Shown: positions 9,410 to 19,383 of the stretch, in pieces | Numbering within the stretch: the first letter of the stretch is position 1 | How the letters are laid out: each line of letters opens with the position of its first letter | Origin: Candidatus Altarchaeum sp. | GTDB lineage: Archaea; Altiarchaeota; Altiarchaeia; Altiarchaeales; Altiarchaeaceae | DNA length: 33,919 nucleotides | Direction: 5' to 3' | Assembly: GCA_018260615.1 (NCBI GenBank) | Contig: JAGWDQ010000100.1 | Location: 1-33,919 of the forward strand | Program-made: the position numbers and the translations under genes | The notes under the pieces: generated by a model | Database searches by the model: none | Told to the model about the DNA's origin: nothing | The model's input: the letters and a program-made list of their open reading frames with translations, nothing else

Positions 9410-10933
9410 TTAATTCCGTGATGGGCGTTTAATACAACTCTCCTTTATTTTTGTATCTGATATTTTATCGCAGAGTGACGCATCGTGCTTTAGTTCTGCG
9501 ACCTGCCTGATGCATGTTTCTTTTCCCATCGTAGTTGAAATTTTATCGCAAAGTGAAACATCTGGTTGTTTTGTCGTAGCAACGCGCCAAATACATGTGT
9601 CTTTTCCCAATATAGTTGAAATTTTATCGCAAAGTAAAACATCATGCTTTGTTTCTGCAATCCACTTAATACACGCATCTTTTGTTGAAGTATTTGATAT
9701 TTTATCACAGGCATAAACATCCTGTTTTGTCGTGGCGACTTGTTTAATACATTCATCTTTTATGGATGTATTTGATATATTATCACAGAGTGAAATATCC
9801 TGTTTTGCTTCAGCAACACCCTCAATGCAATATTCTTTCTCCAAAGTAGTTGATATTTTATCACAGAGAGAGACATCCTGTTTTGCCTGTGCAACCATTC
9901 CAATACATCCGCATTCGTCTGATGAGGATAGTTTATCACAAAGTGAAACATCCTGTTTTGCCCAGGCAACCCATCTAATGCAGCTTTCTTTTCCTTCAGT
10001 GTTGGATATTTTGTCACAAAGAGAAACATCCTGTTTTGCCTGCGCAACCTGAATAATGCAGCTTTCTTTCCAATTTGGTTTTGAAATTTTATCACAAAGA
10101 GAAACATCCTGTTTTGTTATTGCAATTCTCTCAATACAAAAGTCCTTTTGTGATGAAGTCGTTGTTTTATCACAAAGAGAAACATCTTCTCTTGTTTCGG
10201 CAACTCTTGTAATACACGCATCTTTTAGGCCTGCATCGGATATTTTATCACAAAGAGAAATATTCTTTTTTGTTCCCATAGCAACCATTAAAAGACAACT
10301 ATCTTTTATTGATTTTATTGAGATTTTATCACAAAGAGAAACATCTTCCTTTGCTGCTGCAATCATTCCGATACAATGTTCTTTTTCCGATGTTTTTGAT
10401 ATTTTATCACAAAGAGAAATATTCTTTTTTGCAGAAGCGACTAATCCGATACAGTAATTTTTTCCTGATGAAGTTGATGTTTTATCGCAAACAGATACAT
10501 CTCGTTTTGCTTTGGCAACCATTCCGATGCAATTCTCTTTTGTGGATTCAACAGATATTTTATCGCAAACAGATGTATTTTCTTCCGCAGCAGCAACAAA
10601 AGGAATACAATAATTTCTTCCTGACTGATATGATATTTCATCGCAAACAGATACATTCTTTTCTGACATTGCAAAAAGAGTAATGCAATCCAATCCATAT
10701 CTTATATTTTCAGGTTGGCAATAGGACATACCTTTCTTCTTTATTTCTGAGTACAATTCGCCCCTATATTTATAACACTCGTTATAATCCGCAGGTGTTA
10801 AACTTGATACATCGCAATATACCTCAATTGCAGATTTCTCTTTTGGTTTTTCCTCAATGCATCCGCTAAACAATACAATTCCCGCAACAATTATGGCTAT
10901 CCCTATAGGTACTAAAATTTTATGACTTTGCAT
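9410..10933 (-). CDS. Lipoprotein with 16 tandem 26-aa Cys-pair repeats
   Basis: Lipobox LFSGC; repeat consensus VSLCDKIS(x)5-7KExCIxxVAxAKQD. Confidence 0.85.
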   Translation of the reverse strand: MQSHKILVPIGIAIIVAGIVLFSGCIEEKPKEKSAIEVYCDVSSLTPADYNECYKYRGELYSEIKKKGMSYCQPENIRYGLDCITLFAMSEKNVSVCDEISYQSGRNYCIPFVAAAEENTSVCDKISVESTKENCIGMVAKAKRDVSVCDKTSTSSGKNYCIGLVASAKKNISLCDKISKTSEKEHCIGMIAAAKEDVSLCDKISIKSIKDSCLLMVAMGTKKNISLCDKISDAGLKDACITRVAETREDVSLCDKTTTSSQKDFCIERIAITKQDVSLCDKISKPNWKESCIIQVAQAKQDVSLCDKISNTEGKESCIRWVAWAKQDVSLCDKLSSSDECGCIGMVAQAKQDVSLCDKISTTLEKEYCIEGVAEAKQDISLCDNISNTSIKDECIKQVATTKQDVYACDKISNTSTKDACIKWIAETKHDVLLCDKISTILGKDTCIWRVATTKQPDVSLCDKISTTMGKETCIRQVAELKHDASLCDKISDTKIKESCIKRPSRN

Positions 10934-10989
10934 TTTGTTCTATTTAATTTTAATTTTTTAGTTTATTTAATTGTAAATAAATTATATCC

Positions 10990-11046
10990 GAACGGTAAAT
11001 ATATTGTTCTATGAACGACCGTTCAGAAAGCAAAGAACAACCGTTC
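10990..11046. promoter_or_regulatory. Candidate operator: three ACCGTTC sites, including the dyad TGAACG-AC-CGTTCA
   Basis: ACCGTTC at 10990-10996 (inverted), 11018-11024 and 11040-11046; the last two lie in GAAC(G/A)ACCGTTCA copies 22 bp apart, upstream of the 9410-10933 gene. Confidence 0.55.
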
Positions 11047-11061
11047 ACTTCTTATTTTGCT

Positions 11062-12021
11062 TCACTTCAGCGATTTAAACCACCCCGTTAATTTTACAGA
11101 ATGCATCATATATGTCCTGTCTACTTCAACAATCTTTCCCTGTTCCAGCCGTGTTAATGCAGCAGATAAACTTGACCTTGAAATTCCTGTTCCGCGGGAA
11201 ATTTCGGCTCTTGTCAGTGTTTTATCGTACTTAATCAAAATTTCAACAACAGACAATTCATTCTGTGTAAGTGTTCCCATAATATCCTTCATCCCTTTTG
11301 TAATTTCAAAAACGGGCGGTAGATTTTTTGCTTCCGGTTCATCTTTTTTAGGTCCTTCATTTTCTTCATACCGCTCTTTTTCAGCATCATCGTTAATTTC
11401 GGGTTCTTTTGTTTCGTTTACTTCTGTTTCCGCATTTTTATTTTCATTTTTATTGCTTTCCGTTTTATTAAATTTCCAAATTTTTCCAATTCCGAACACT
11501 GCAAAAATTACCATAATGACGGCAACAACTGCAATAATTATCCAAATCATTAAATTTCCGTCCATGTTTTCGTCTTTGTTTTCGTTATTACTTTTGTTCT
11601 CTGTGACATCACTTTTTTTGTCAGTTTCAGAGAAATTTATCTCAAATTCTGGAATTTCATAATCCGTTTCGGAGAAATTTAAATACGGCAGAAGTATGAA
11701 GTCAAAAGTAAGCGGTTCGGTGGACTTTATAATTGTAATGTTTTCTTCATCTGCATATTTATCACCTTCATTGTTAATATAAAAAGCAATAAAATGATAA
11801 TTTCCCTGCGGAAGGTTTAGATTGTATGTTCCGTTTTCGCATACCTTTTTTGAAATTAATAAGGAATCCTTATAAATTTCCAGAACACTTCCTTTTGCAA
11901 CATCTTCAGTATACCATATTAAAATTTTTCCTTCAATTGTCTCGCCGCATACAAAATTTAGCAGTGTGAAAACAACAAATATCAATAATACAAATTTCCG
12001 GATTTTATTTTTTGCCTTCAT
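11062..12021 (-). CDS. Membrane-spanning transcription regulator: signal peptide, extracellular carboxypeptidase-regulatory/PEGA-like domain, TM, cytoplasmic winged HTH
   Basis: N-terminal signal; TM WIIIAVVAVIMVIFAVFGIG; C-terminal LTQNELSVVEILIKYDKTLTRAEISRGTGISRSSLSAALTRLEQGKIV. Confidence 0.75.
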   Translation of the reverse strand: MKAKNKIRKFVLLIFVVFTLLNFVCGETIEGKILIWYTEDVAKGSVLEIYKDSLLISKKVCENGTYNLNLPQGNYHFIAFYINNEGDKYADEENITIIKSTEPLTFDFILLPYLNFSETDYEIPEFEINFSETDKKSDVTENKSNNENKDENMDGNLMIWIIIAVVAVIMVIFAVFGIGKIWKFNKTESNKNENKNAETEVNETKEPEINDDAEKERYEENEGPKKDEPEAKNLPPVFEITKGMKDIMGTLTQNELSVVEILIKYDKTLTRAEISRGTGISRSSLSAALTRLEQGKIVEVDRTYMMHSVKLTGWFKSLK

Positions 12022-12049
12022 TTTAGTACAATTATATGGTTGCAGGTAA

Positions 12050-12604
12050 TTATTTCAAAAGCGAATTTATATAATTATTTAATTCAACAATTCTTTTAAC
12101 TGCTTTATGACCTTTTCCGAGTTTTCTTTCAAAATTTTCAACTGTCTGCTCTATTCCCGCAACTTTATCTCCGGCAATGAGATTATCTGCATGAGCGATA
12201 ATCTTTTCTTCAATTGTTTCAGGAATGTATTCATTTTCTCCAAGTCCAAGCACAACTGCTTCGTCTTTATCAATTCCCGCTCCAATGTGTCTCTCGCATA
12301 TCCTCGCCAATTTTTCAATAAAAATTTGAGCATCGGAACTTAAATCCGCTGAATTGCTTATTAAATTTCTTAAAATTTTAGCACCTGCGATTCCGTGTTC
12401 AATACTGTGGGTTTTTGACCTGCCTAAATCATGCAAAAGTCCTCCGGTTTCAACCAGATTTAAATCAATAACAATGTTTTTCTTTTTTGAAATTTTACCT
12501 GCGATTTCAACTGCACATTCTGAAACTGCAATGCAGTGTTTGATTACTCTTTCACTTGCTCCTTCCTTATTAAGCAAATTTATGGCAAATACTCTGTCAG
12601 GCAT
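12050..12604 (-). CDS. HD-domain (HDIG-type) phosphohydrolase
   Basis: VIKHCIAVSECAVEIA...GGLLHDLGRSKTHSIEHGIAGAKIL...ERHIGAG. Confidence 0.85.
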   Translation of the reverse strand: MPDRVFAINLLNKEGASERVIKHCIAVSECAVEIAGKISKKKNIVIDLNLVETGGLLHDLGRSKTHSIEHGIAGAKILRNLISNSADLSSDAQIFIEKLARICERHIGAGIDKDEAVVLGLGENEYIPETIEEKIIAHADNLIAGDKVAGIEQTVENFERKLGKGHKAVKRIVELNNYINSLLK

Positions 12605-12760
12605 AATGAATTATTAAAAGAAATAAAATAAAAATAAATAGAATCGATAAAACTTTTTATTTTTTTCTTAATAAAAAACCATTTATTATTAAGATATTGT
12701 TTTGATTTATATAAGTATAAAAATATTTTCTGTTTTAAGAAAAATTCTTTTTTATTTTTA

Positions 12761-13537
12761 TCATTTATTTTCATAATTTTTTACTCTATTATTCGCCAAA
12801 TCAACATATTTTTTTTCTTTCTCAATTCCAATCCATTTTCTATCAAGAACATTTGCAACAACCGCCGTTGTCCCGCTTCCCAGAAAAGGATCTAAAACGA
12901 TATCGCCCTTTTTGCTTGCGGAAAGTAAAACTTGCTGAATTAGTTTAAACGGTTTTTGCGTTGGATGCGCTTTTATTCCGTTTTCATCTTTTAATCTTTC
13001 GGGCCCACGACAGATTTTAAAAACCCAATCTGTATCTTTCATCTGCTCTCCGCCGTTCATCTGTTTTAAAAATTCATTATTGAAAGTGTAGTTTTTGCAA
13101 TTTTTATTTTTTACCGCCCAAATCAATGTTTCGTGATTGTTTGTAAATCTTCTGCCGTTAAAATTAGGCATAGCGTCAATTTTGATCCAAATCACATCAT
13201 TTAAAAACCATAACCCTAAATCTTGCATAATTTTGCCAACTCGAAAAATATTGTGATACATTCCCATAACCCAAATTGTCCCCGTTGGCTTTAAAACCCT
13301 TTGACATTCCTTGATCCAATTTTCAGTAAAATTGTCGTAATCTTCGTAACTTTCAAATTTATCCCACTCATCATTTACGGGAATTACTTCTGTTCCATTT
13401 TCTCGTAATAGTTTTCTATTTTGAGGTAATTGTAAATTATAAGGTGGGTCGGCAAAAATTAAATCAAAAGAATTATCAGGAAAATTTTTCAAAATTTCTA
13501 TACAATCACCGTGTATAATCTTATTTTGAGGAAGCAT
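12761..13537 (-). CDS. Beta-class DNA methyltransferase
   Basis: [13 protein letters not shown] (motif IV), LDPFLGSGTTAVVA (motif I), TQKP; similar to 14412-15488. Confidence 0.9.
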   Translation of the reverse strand: MLPQNKIIHGDCIEILKNFPDNSFDLIFADPPYNLQLPQNRKLLRENGTEVIPVNDEWDKFESYEDYDNFTENWIKECQRVLKPTGTIWVMGMYHNIFRVGKIMQDLGLWFLNDVIWIKIDAMPNFNGRRFTNNHETLIWAVKNKNCKNYTFNNEFLKQMNGGEQMKDTDWVFKICRGPERLKDENGIKAHPTQKPFKLIQQVLLSASKKGDIVLDPFLGSGTTAVVANVLDRKWIGIEKEKKYVDLANNRVKNYENK

Positions 13538-13542
13538 AATAA

Positions 13543-14406
13543 TTAACTTTCCAATTTTTCTTCAAGCAAATTGGCAATTGTTTTATAAATAATTTTTTCA
13601 GGTGATTTTTCTTTGAAATAATCAAGTAACAATTTTAAGGTTTTCTTTTCTGGAAAAATCGTCAAAATTATTTCGTTAAAAATAATATCGTCTTGAAAAA
13701 CTTTCCTGTAAAGACTTGGCGACAATTCTTTTATTTCCTCAAATGAACTTTCGGCGTCAAGATCAAAATTTGTTTCCGGAAAGTCGGGAATTTCTTTTTT
13801 CCACTGTTCCAAATATTTTAATATTTCGCCCCAAACATTTTTTTGCTTCAAAAAATCAAATAACTCAACGCCGTAAAACAAATAAATCTCAACACCATAA
13901 TCCCGAGACATTTTTTCAAGCTCTGCTTTATAATAGTTTTTGTTTTTCTGTAAATCCGGATCAATAAAATAGAAAATTCCGACAAGATTTTTTTCACCAT
14001 ATTTGCCAACCATTTCGTTCAGCTTCTTCTCAAAATTTTCTATTTGTCCTCTCTTTTTTGTAGAATCGTGATCATCTCTGATTTTTTGTTCAATAAAATA
14101 AACTTTGTCCTTGACTTTGAAACATTGATCAAGATTTAATTCATCGTTATAGCCATTAACAAACTTTTTCTCTAACATTTGATAGCCGAATTCTTTGAAA
14201 TATTCCTCAATGGCTTCTTCAAAAGCATCGCCAAAACGAATCTCGTGGGATTGTAGTAAATTTTGTAATATTTTTGCTTTGGGTTTTGTCGGTCTGAATA
14301 AACCAATATACCTATTTGGATATTTTGCTATTTTTTCAATCAAAACTGCTTTTGATTCCTCAAAAATAGTTTCGTTAAAAATGTTTTTAAATTTTTCGTA
14401 TTGCAT
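13543..14406 (-). CDS. Candidate type II restriction endonuclease (HinfI/HpyAIV-like GANTC cassette by context)
   Basis: Sits between two MTase genes; acidic/EQK segment FEEAIEEYF...DQCFKVKDKVYFIEQKIRDDHDSTKKRGQ consistent with a PD-(D/E)xK-type nuclease core. Confidence 0.65.
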   Translation of the reverse strand: MQYEKFKNIFNETIFEESKAVLIEKIAKYPNRYIGLFRPTKPKAKILQNLLQSHEIRFGDAFEEAIEEYFKEFGYQMLEKKFVNGYNDELNLDQCFKVKDKVYFIEQKIRDDHDSTKKRGQIENFEKKLNEMVGKYGEKNLVGIFYFIDPDLQKNKNYYKAELEKMSRDYGVEIYLFYGVELFDFLKQKNVWGEILKYLEQWKKEIPDFPETNFDLDAESSFEEIKELSPSLYRKVFQDDIIFNEIILTIFPEKKTLKLLLDYFKEKSPEKIIYKTIANLLEEKLES

Positions 14407-14411
14407 AGTAG

Positions 14412-15760
<1,349 letters not shown>

Positions 15761-15894
15761 TGTTAAACCATTTAATACGAAACATGGGTTAAATGGAATA
15801 ATGATTTAACTATACTTTTTTAACAATGCCGTCTTTTTGTTGCCATGTCAATTTTACAATTTTAAAGGTCGAAGCCCCATAACTTTCAAAGACA

Positions 15895-16110
15895 GGTATT
15901 AGTATCCCATATTTCCATGTAATTATACCTGATTTGTCAATTTTACGGGCAAATCAATCATACATAGTCCCGACTTTTTGAGATTTATGTACCTTTTTAC
16001 GCTAAATCAACCAAAATACATAGTCCCGACTTTTGAAATTTTACCTGTTAATTTCTATTAATTGATACATATTTTTATGATGAGTCGGAAATATGGGTTA
16101 GTATGATACC
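15895..16110. repeat. 216-bp element bounded by an imperfect inverted repeat
   Basis: 15895-15916 GGTATTAGTATCCCATATTTCC versus reverse complement of 16087-16110 GGTATCATACTAACCCATATTTCC. Confidence 0.5.
15941..16035. repeat. Two direct repeats TTTTACG..AAATCAA..TACATAGTCCCGACTTTT
   Basis: Copies at 15941-15980 and 15995-16035. Confidence 0.75.
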
Positions 16111-16186
16111 AAATATTTTAGTTTCTAGCAACAAAAATAAATTTAAAATATAAAGGAAATAAAAACTCCTTTATAAAATTTATTCC

Positions 16187-17335
16187 TTAAATCAACGGTT
16201 TCATCCTGTCGGCAAGCTTTTTTAATACCTCCGGCTTTGTTGTGTATTCCATTTCATCCGATGCCAATGTTCCGGGCATAAACGGACCATGTCCCCTCAT
16301 ATATCTTGATATATTCATTGACTGCCTTCTTGTTACATCCCATACGGAACCCTCAAAATAATCTAACGGTATATGCTCACCTATTGCACTTTCACCTTTT
16401 TCAGGATCTTCCAGGCCTACGATTGTTCCGTCACAAATCTGAAATCCGATTGCACATACTCGCGGAGGTCCGTCAAAATATGTCGGACTGGAATCCGCTA
16501 CACTGCAGGGATAGAATGCTCCGTAATGACTTCCCCTCATCCATCCCGCAACCAATTGCGGAAATGCAAACGGCTGTAAAATTTCTCCAATCGCAGGCAA
16601 ACCGGACTGTGCTCTTACTATTGCAACAGGGTCATCCTTGCCAACATAATGTCCAGCGGATACATTTAATTTATCTGTGCTTACAACTGCCGCAACTCCG
16701 ATTTTTTCATCCTTGCACCAGATCCTTTTTATTGCATATCTGTAAGTATCGCTAATTAATGACAATGCCTCGTAGGACTCTTCAGGTGTGCTTAATGTGA
16801 TACCCTTATGGCTTATAACATCCTGTATTTCAAAATTAAATCCCAGCTGCATTCTTGCATCAATCACCAGGCCGGTTGTTGTAAACGGATCCATAAAAAT
16901 TTTTGATAATGGCAAACTATATGCCGAGGGTTCTGTTTTATCTGCCATGAAGAAAACTGTTGGCTCTGACTTTCTTTCTTCAAATTCCATCTCTGCTGCA
17001 CCCGGACCCATTCCCTTTACATTTCCGGAGAATGCATCGCTCAATAAGTCCTGTCCCGCTCCGTATAAATGATATTTCTTTGCAAATTCGGTTGCCTTTA
17101 GAAAAGCACTCCATGCTAATTTGTGTATATCTTTATTATTTTCTCCTTTGTCATGCGTCATTATTAACTGCATATCATCTCCGACCCTTGTAACATAAAA
17201 GTCCTTTATTGTTTTATTTTTAACACCTTCTTTTAAAATCCTTCTGCATGCCTCAAGCATTCTCGGATGTGGTATGCTGTGTCCCGCCACCGAACCGACA
17301 TCCGCCTTAATTAAACTTATTGTTGTTTTTACCAT
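16187..17335 (-). CDS. fbp: Archaeal bifunctional fructose-1,6-bisphosphate aldolase/phosphatase
   Basis: MVKTTISLIKADVGSVAGH, GAGQDLLSDAFSGNVKGMGPG, ARMQLGFNFEIQDV, DYFEGS. Confidence 0.96.
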   Translation of the reverse strand: MVKTTISLIKADVGSVAGHSIPHPRMLEACRRILKEGVKNKTIKDFYVTRVGDDMQLIMTHDKGENNKDIHKLAWSAFLKATEFAKKYHLYGAGQDLLSDAFSGNVKGMGPGAAEMEFEERKSEPTVFFMADKTEPSAYSLPLSKIFMDPFTTTGLVIDARMQLGFNFEIQDVISHKGITLSTPEESYEALSLISDTYRYAIKRIWCKDEKIGVAAVVSTDKLNVSAGHYVGKDDPVAIVRAQSGLPAIGEILQPFAFPQLVAGWMRGSHYGAFYPCSVADSSPTYFDGPPRVCAIGFQICDGTIVGLEDPEKGESAIGEHIPLDYFEGSVWDVTRRQSMNISRYMRGHGPFMPGTLASDEMEYTTKPEVLKKLADRMKPLI

Positions 17336-17395
17336 TTTAAATTATTTTAAATTATTTTAAATTTATCTGTTTTAAAATTTTTGTTTTTTATCCGA

Positions 17396-17665
17396 CTATT
17401 TGTCAAATTCCTCTGCTGTAATTGCCGGAAGTGTTCTAAATCCGATTCCTGTTGCTTTTGAAATTTTTACGGATGCTTTCATTGCTTCTGTATTTCCAGG
17501 GAAATCCACGATAAAGCACAAATCATAATTTCCAAGTGTTGCATACATAGCATCAACTTTTCCTCCTTTCTTCTTAATTTCATCAACAACTGTTTTTGTC
17601 CTTTCTTTAGAAACCCCCTTAATCCCTTCTACACTATACCTTCCTAACATGACATACTTTCCCAT
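17396..17665 (-). CDS. GYD-domain protein
   Basis: MGKYVMLGRYSVEGIKGVSKERTKTVVDEIKKKGGKVDAMYATLGNYDLCFIVDFP. Confidence 0.85.
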   Translation of the reverse strand: MGKYVMLGRYSVEGIKGVSKERTKTVVDEIKKKGGKVDAMYATLGNYDLCFIVDFPGNTEAMKASVKISKATGIGFRTLPAITAEEFDK

Positions 17666-17700
17666 TTTAAATTTGTTAAATTTTTATTTGTTAAATTAAA

Positions 17701-17855
17701 GTAACTATTCAGCCACCCCAAAAATTATAGGTAAATTTTTTGAAATTTTGCACTTTTTTGAAATTTTTACAGGTAATTTTAAAATGTTTCAAACATTTTA
17801 AAAGATTGAAAATCTTATAGATTTTCAGTAATTTTGTTAACCTCTGAATAGTTAC
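17701..17855. mobile_element. MITE-like element (155 bp) with perfect 12-bp TIRs and flanking 8-bp direct repeats
   Basis: GTAACTATTCAG (17701-17712) / CTGAATAGTTAC (17844-17855); AAATTAAA at both 17693-17700 and 17856-17863. Confidence 0.7.
17777..17827. repeat. Two consecutive perfect hairpins inside the MITE-like element
   Basis: TTTTAAAATGTTT-C-AAACATTTTAAAA (17777-17803) and TGAAAATCT-TAT-AGATTTTCA (17807-17827). Confidence 0.85.
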
Positions 17856-17937
17856 AAATTAAATTTAAATTTTGTAATCTAATTAGTATTGTATAAAAAT
17901 AAAGATAAAAACATGTATAAACCATAATAAAAATATA

Positions 17938-18672
17938 ATGACTATGTCTCTTCCCGATGCCCTTGTAGGAGCGTTAAAATATATAAAGAAATTTAAAGGA
18001 AAAATTTTTGTAATATTTGCCGGCAAAAATGCCTTTTTGAGCGGAGAAATAATGAGTGAAATTGCCTGTGATATTGCACTCCTGAAACATGTCGGAATAA
18101 ATGTTGTTGTAGTTCACGAAATTCCTGATAATGCCGACTATTTCGGAGAGGATAAAATTTTCATATCCGAATTTGCCAATAAAGACAATAACATTAAGGA
18201 TATAGGAACATTGAGCATTGCGGGAAAAATTTCCCTGAAATTTGTTTCATGTATCGCAAAACAGGACATAGTTGCAATCTCGCTCGTCGGAAAACAGGAA
18301 TCAAATTTGCTCAATTTATTAACATCCGGGGATTACATTCCGCTCATCTCGCCGGTTTTTGTGCCTGACCAGTTTATGTTTGCAGCAGAATTCGCATCCT
18401 CCCTGAATGCGGAAAAATTTATAATAATGTCGGAAGAAGAAGGAATTTTGGATGCCGATGAAGAATTAATTCCGTCTATAAATTTAAAACGGCTAAAACA
18501 ACTGACAGATGAAGGAATTATAACTGAAAATCTGCTCAAGCCGCTCGATGCGTGTAAATTTGCAATAAATAACGGAGTAAATAAAGTGCATCTTATAAAA
18601 GCAGACAAACACAAATTAATAGGGGAAATTTTTACAGATGAAGGGGTCGGGACGATTATTACAAAGGATTAA
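17938..18672 (+). CDS. Amino-acid-kinase-fold protein related to acetylglutamate kinase (ArgB), probably non-canonical
   Basis: ALKYIKKFKGKIFVI, ALLKHVGINVVVVHE, C-terminal LIGEIFTDEGVGTIIT match ArgB, but KYGGNAM and HGGGP are not conserved. Confidence 0.75.
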   Translation: MTMSLPDALVGALKYIKKFKGKIFVIFAGKNAFLSGEIMSEIACDIALLKHVGINVVVVHEIPDNADYFGEDKIFISEFANKDNNIKDIGTLSIAGKISLKFVSCIAKQDIVAISLVGKQESNLLNLLTSGDYIPLISPVFVPDQFMFAAEFASSLNAEKFIIMSEEEGILDADEELIPSINLKRLKQLTDEGIITENLLKPLDACKFAINNGVNKVHLIKADKHKLIGEIFTDEGVGTIITKD

Positions 18673-18757
18673 ATAAAACTAATGTTTACTTTTTCTTTCT
18701 TTTCGCAGTGATTTTTACGGGCGCAAGCGAGTAAAGATACGAACGGAGTGTGTGAAT

Positions 18758-18778
18758 CTTTCTTTTTCTAAAAGAAAG
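18758..18778. repeat. Perfect hairpin CTTTCTTTT-TCT-AAAAGAAAG
   Basis: 9-bp stem, 3-nt loop, downstream of the ArgB-like gene. Confidence 0.6.
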
Positions 18779-18793
18779 AAAAGTTGATAAATA

Positions 18794-18842
18794 GAGGAAA
18801 TTTTTACAGATGAAGGGGCGGGGACAATTATCACAAAGTACT
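18794..18842 (+). pseudogene. Duplicated 3' tail of the ArgB-like gene
   Basis: gaggaaatttttacagatgaaggggcggggacaattatcacaaagtac matches the gene end at 18622-18670. Confidence 0.75.
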
Positions 18843-19123
18843 AAACAACTATCCAAAATTTATTCATTTATTTATATTTATTTATTGTTTAAATTTAATT
18901 TATTATCGTTAATTTATTTATAAATTTTGCAAAGCTGTATACAATTAGTCAACTCACGAACGAAAGGTTGTCAAGAGGAGTAATATTATTTAATATTTTA
19001 ATAATGCAGTAATAATTAAATATAAAAAAGAGATTTTAGAATTCTCAAATCTCCTTCTATAAAAATTAAAAAATTTAAGTGGTGTGAAACAAAGATATAA
19101 AACAAAACCAAAATAAATTAAAA

Positions 19124-19312
19124 ATGGTGGCTGATGCTGTTAAAAATATAGGGGAAACGATTAAAAAATCTGTCTTCGAGATGAATTGGGATGAGTTTGC
19201 GGATTTTATGAATAGTGAAGAAGTAAAAGAAAGATGGAATGGAGCAATGGAAAAAGCAGAAAAAGAAGATTTGGAAGCCAAAAGAGTTGCAAGGGACTTT
19301 TGGGTACATTAA
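19124..19312 (+). CDS. Small protein of unknown function (62 aa)
   Basis: Charged, helix-rich composition and a suitable start; weak evidence only. Confidence 0.4.
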   Translation: MVADAVKNIGETIKKSVFEMNWDEFADFMNSEEVKERWNGAMEKAEKEDLEAKRVARDFWVH

Positions 19313-19383
19313 AGAGGGTTAATTGACAAAATAATAGAAAATTAATCTCAATCCTTCTTAATTCTTCTTTTTATTTTTTTAAT

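Noticed and set aside
9490-10698. Several overlapping ORFs on both strands across the Cys-repeat gene (9490-9756, 9510-9716, 9732-10052, 9760-10107, 10056-10457, 10309-10683, 10441-10698)
   Set aside because: Frame-shifted or antisense readings of the same 78-bp coding repeat; the repetitive peptides only mirror the real gene.
12580-12774. 64-aa Lys/Phe-rich minus-strand ORF
   Set aside because: Low-complexity AT-rich intergenic composition; no domain.
15941-16035. Minimal CRISPR array next to the R-M cassette
   Set aside because: Only two imperfect repeats about 54 bp apart, separated by ~14 nt; no third unit.
16306-17193. Plus-strand ORFs opposite the FBPase gene
   Set aside because: Antisense to a highly conserved enzyme; Cys/His-rich translations typical of shadow ORFs.
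18920-18990. Possible small RNA (aattagtcaactcacgaacgaaaggttgtcaagaggag)
   Set aside because: Only a weak 4-5-bp stem could be found by eye and no known RNA family recognised; too little to call.
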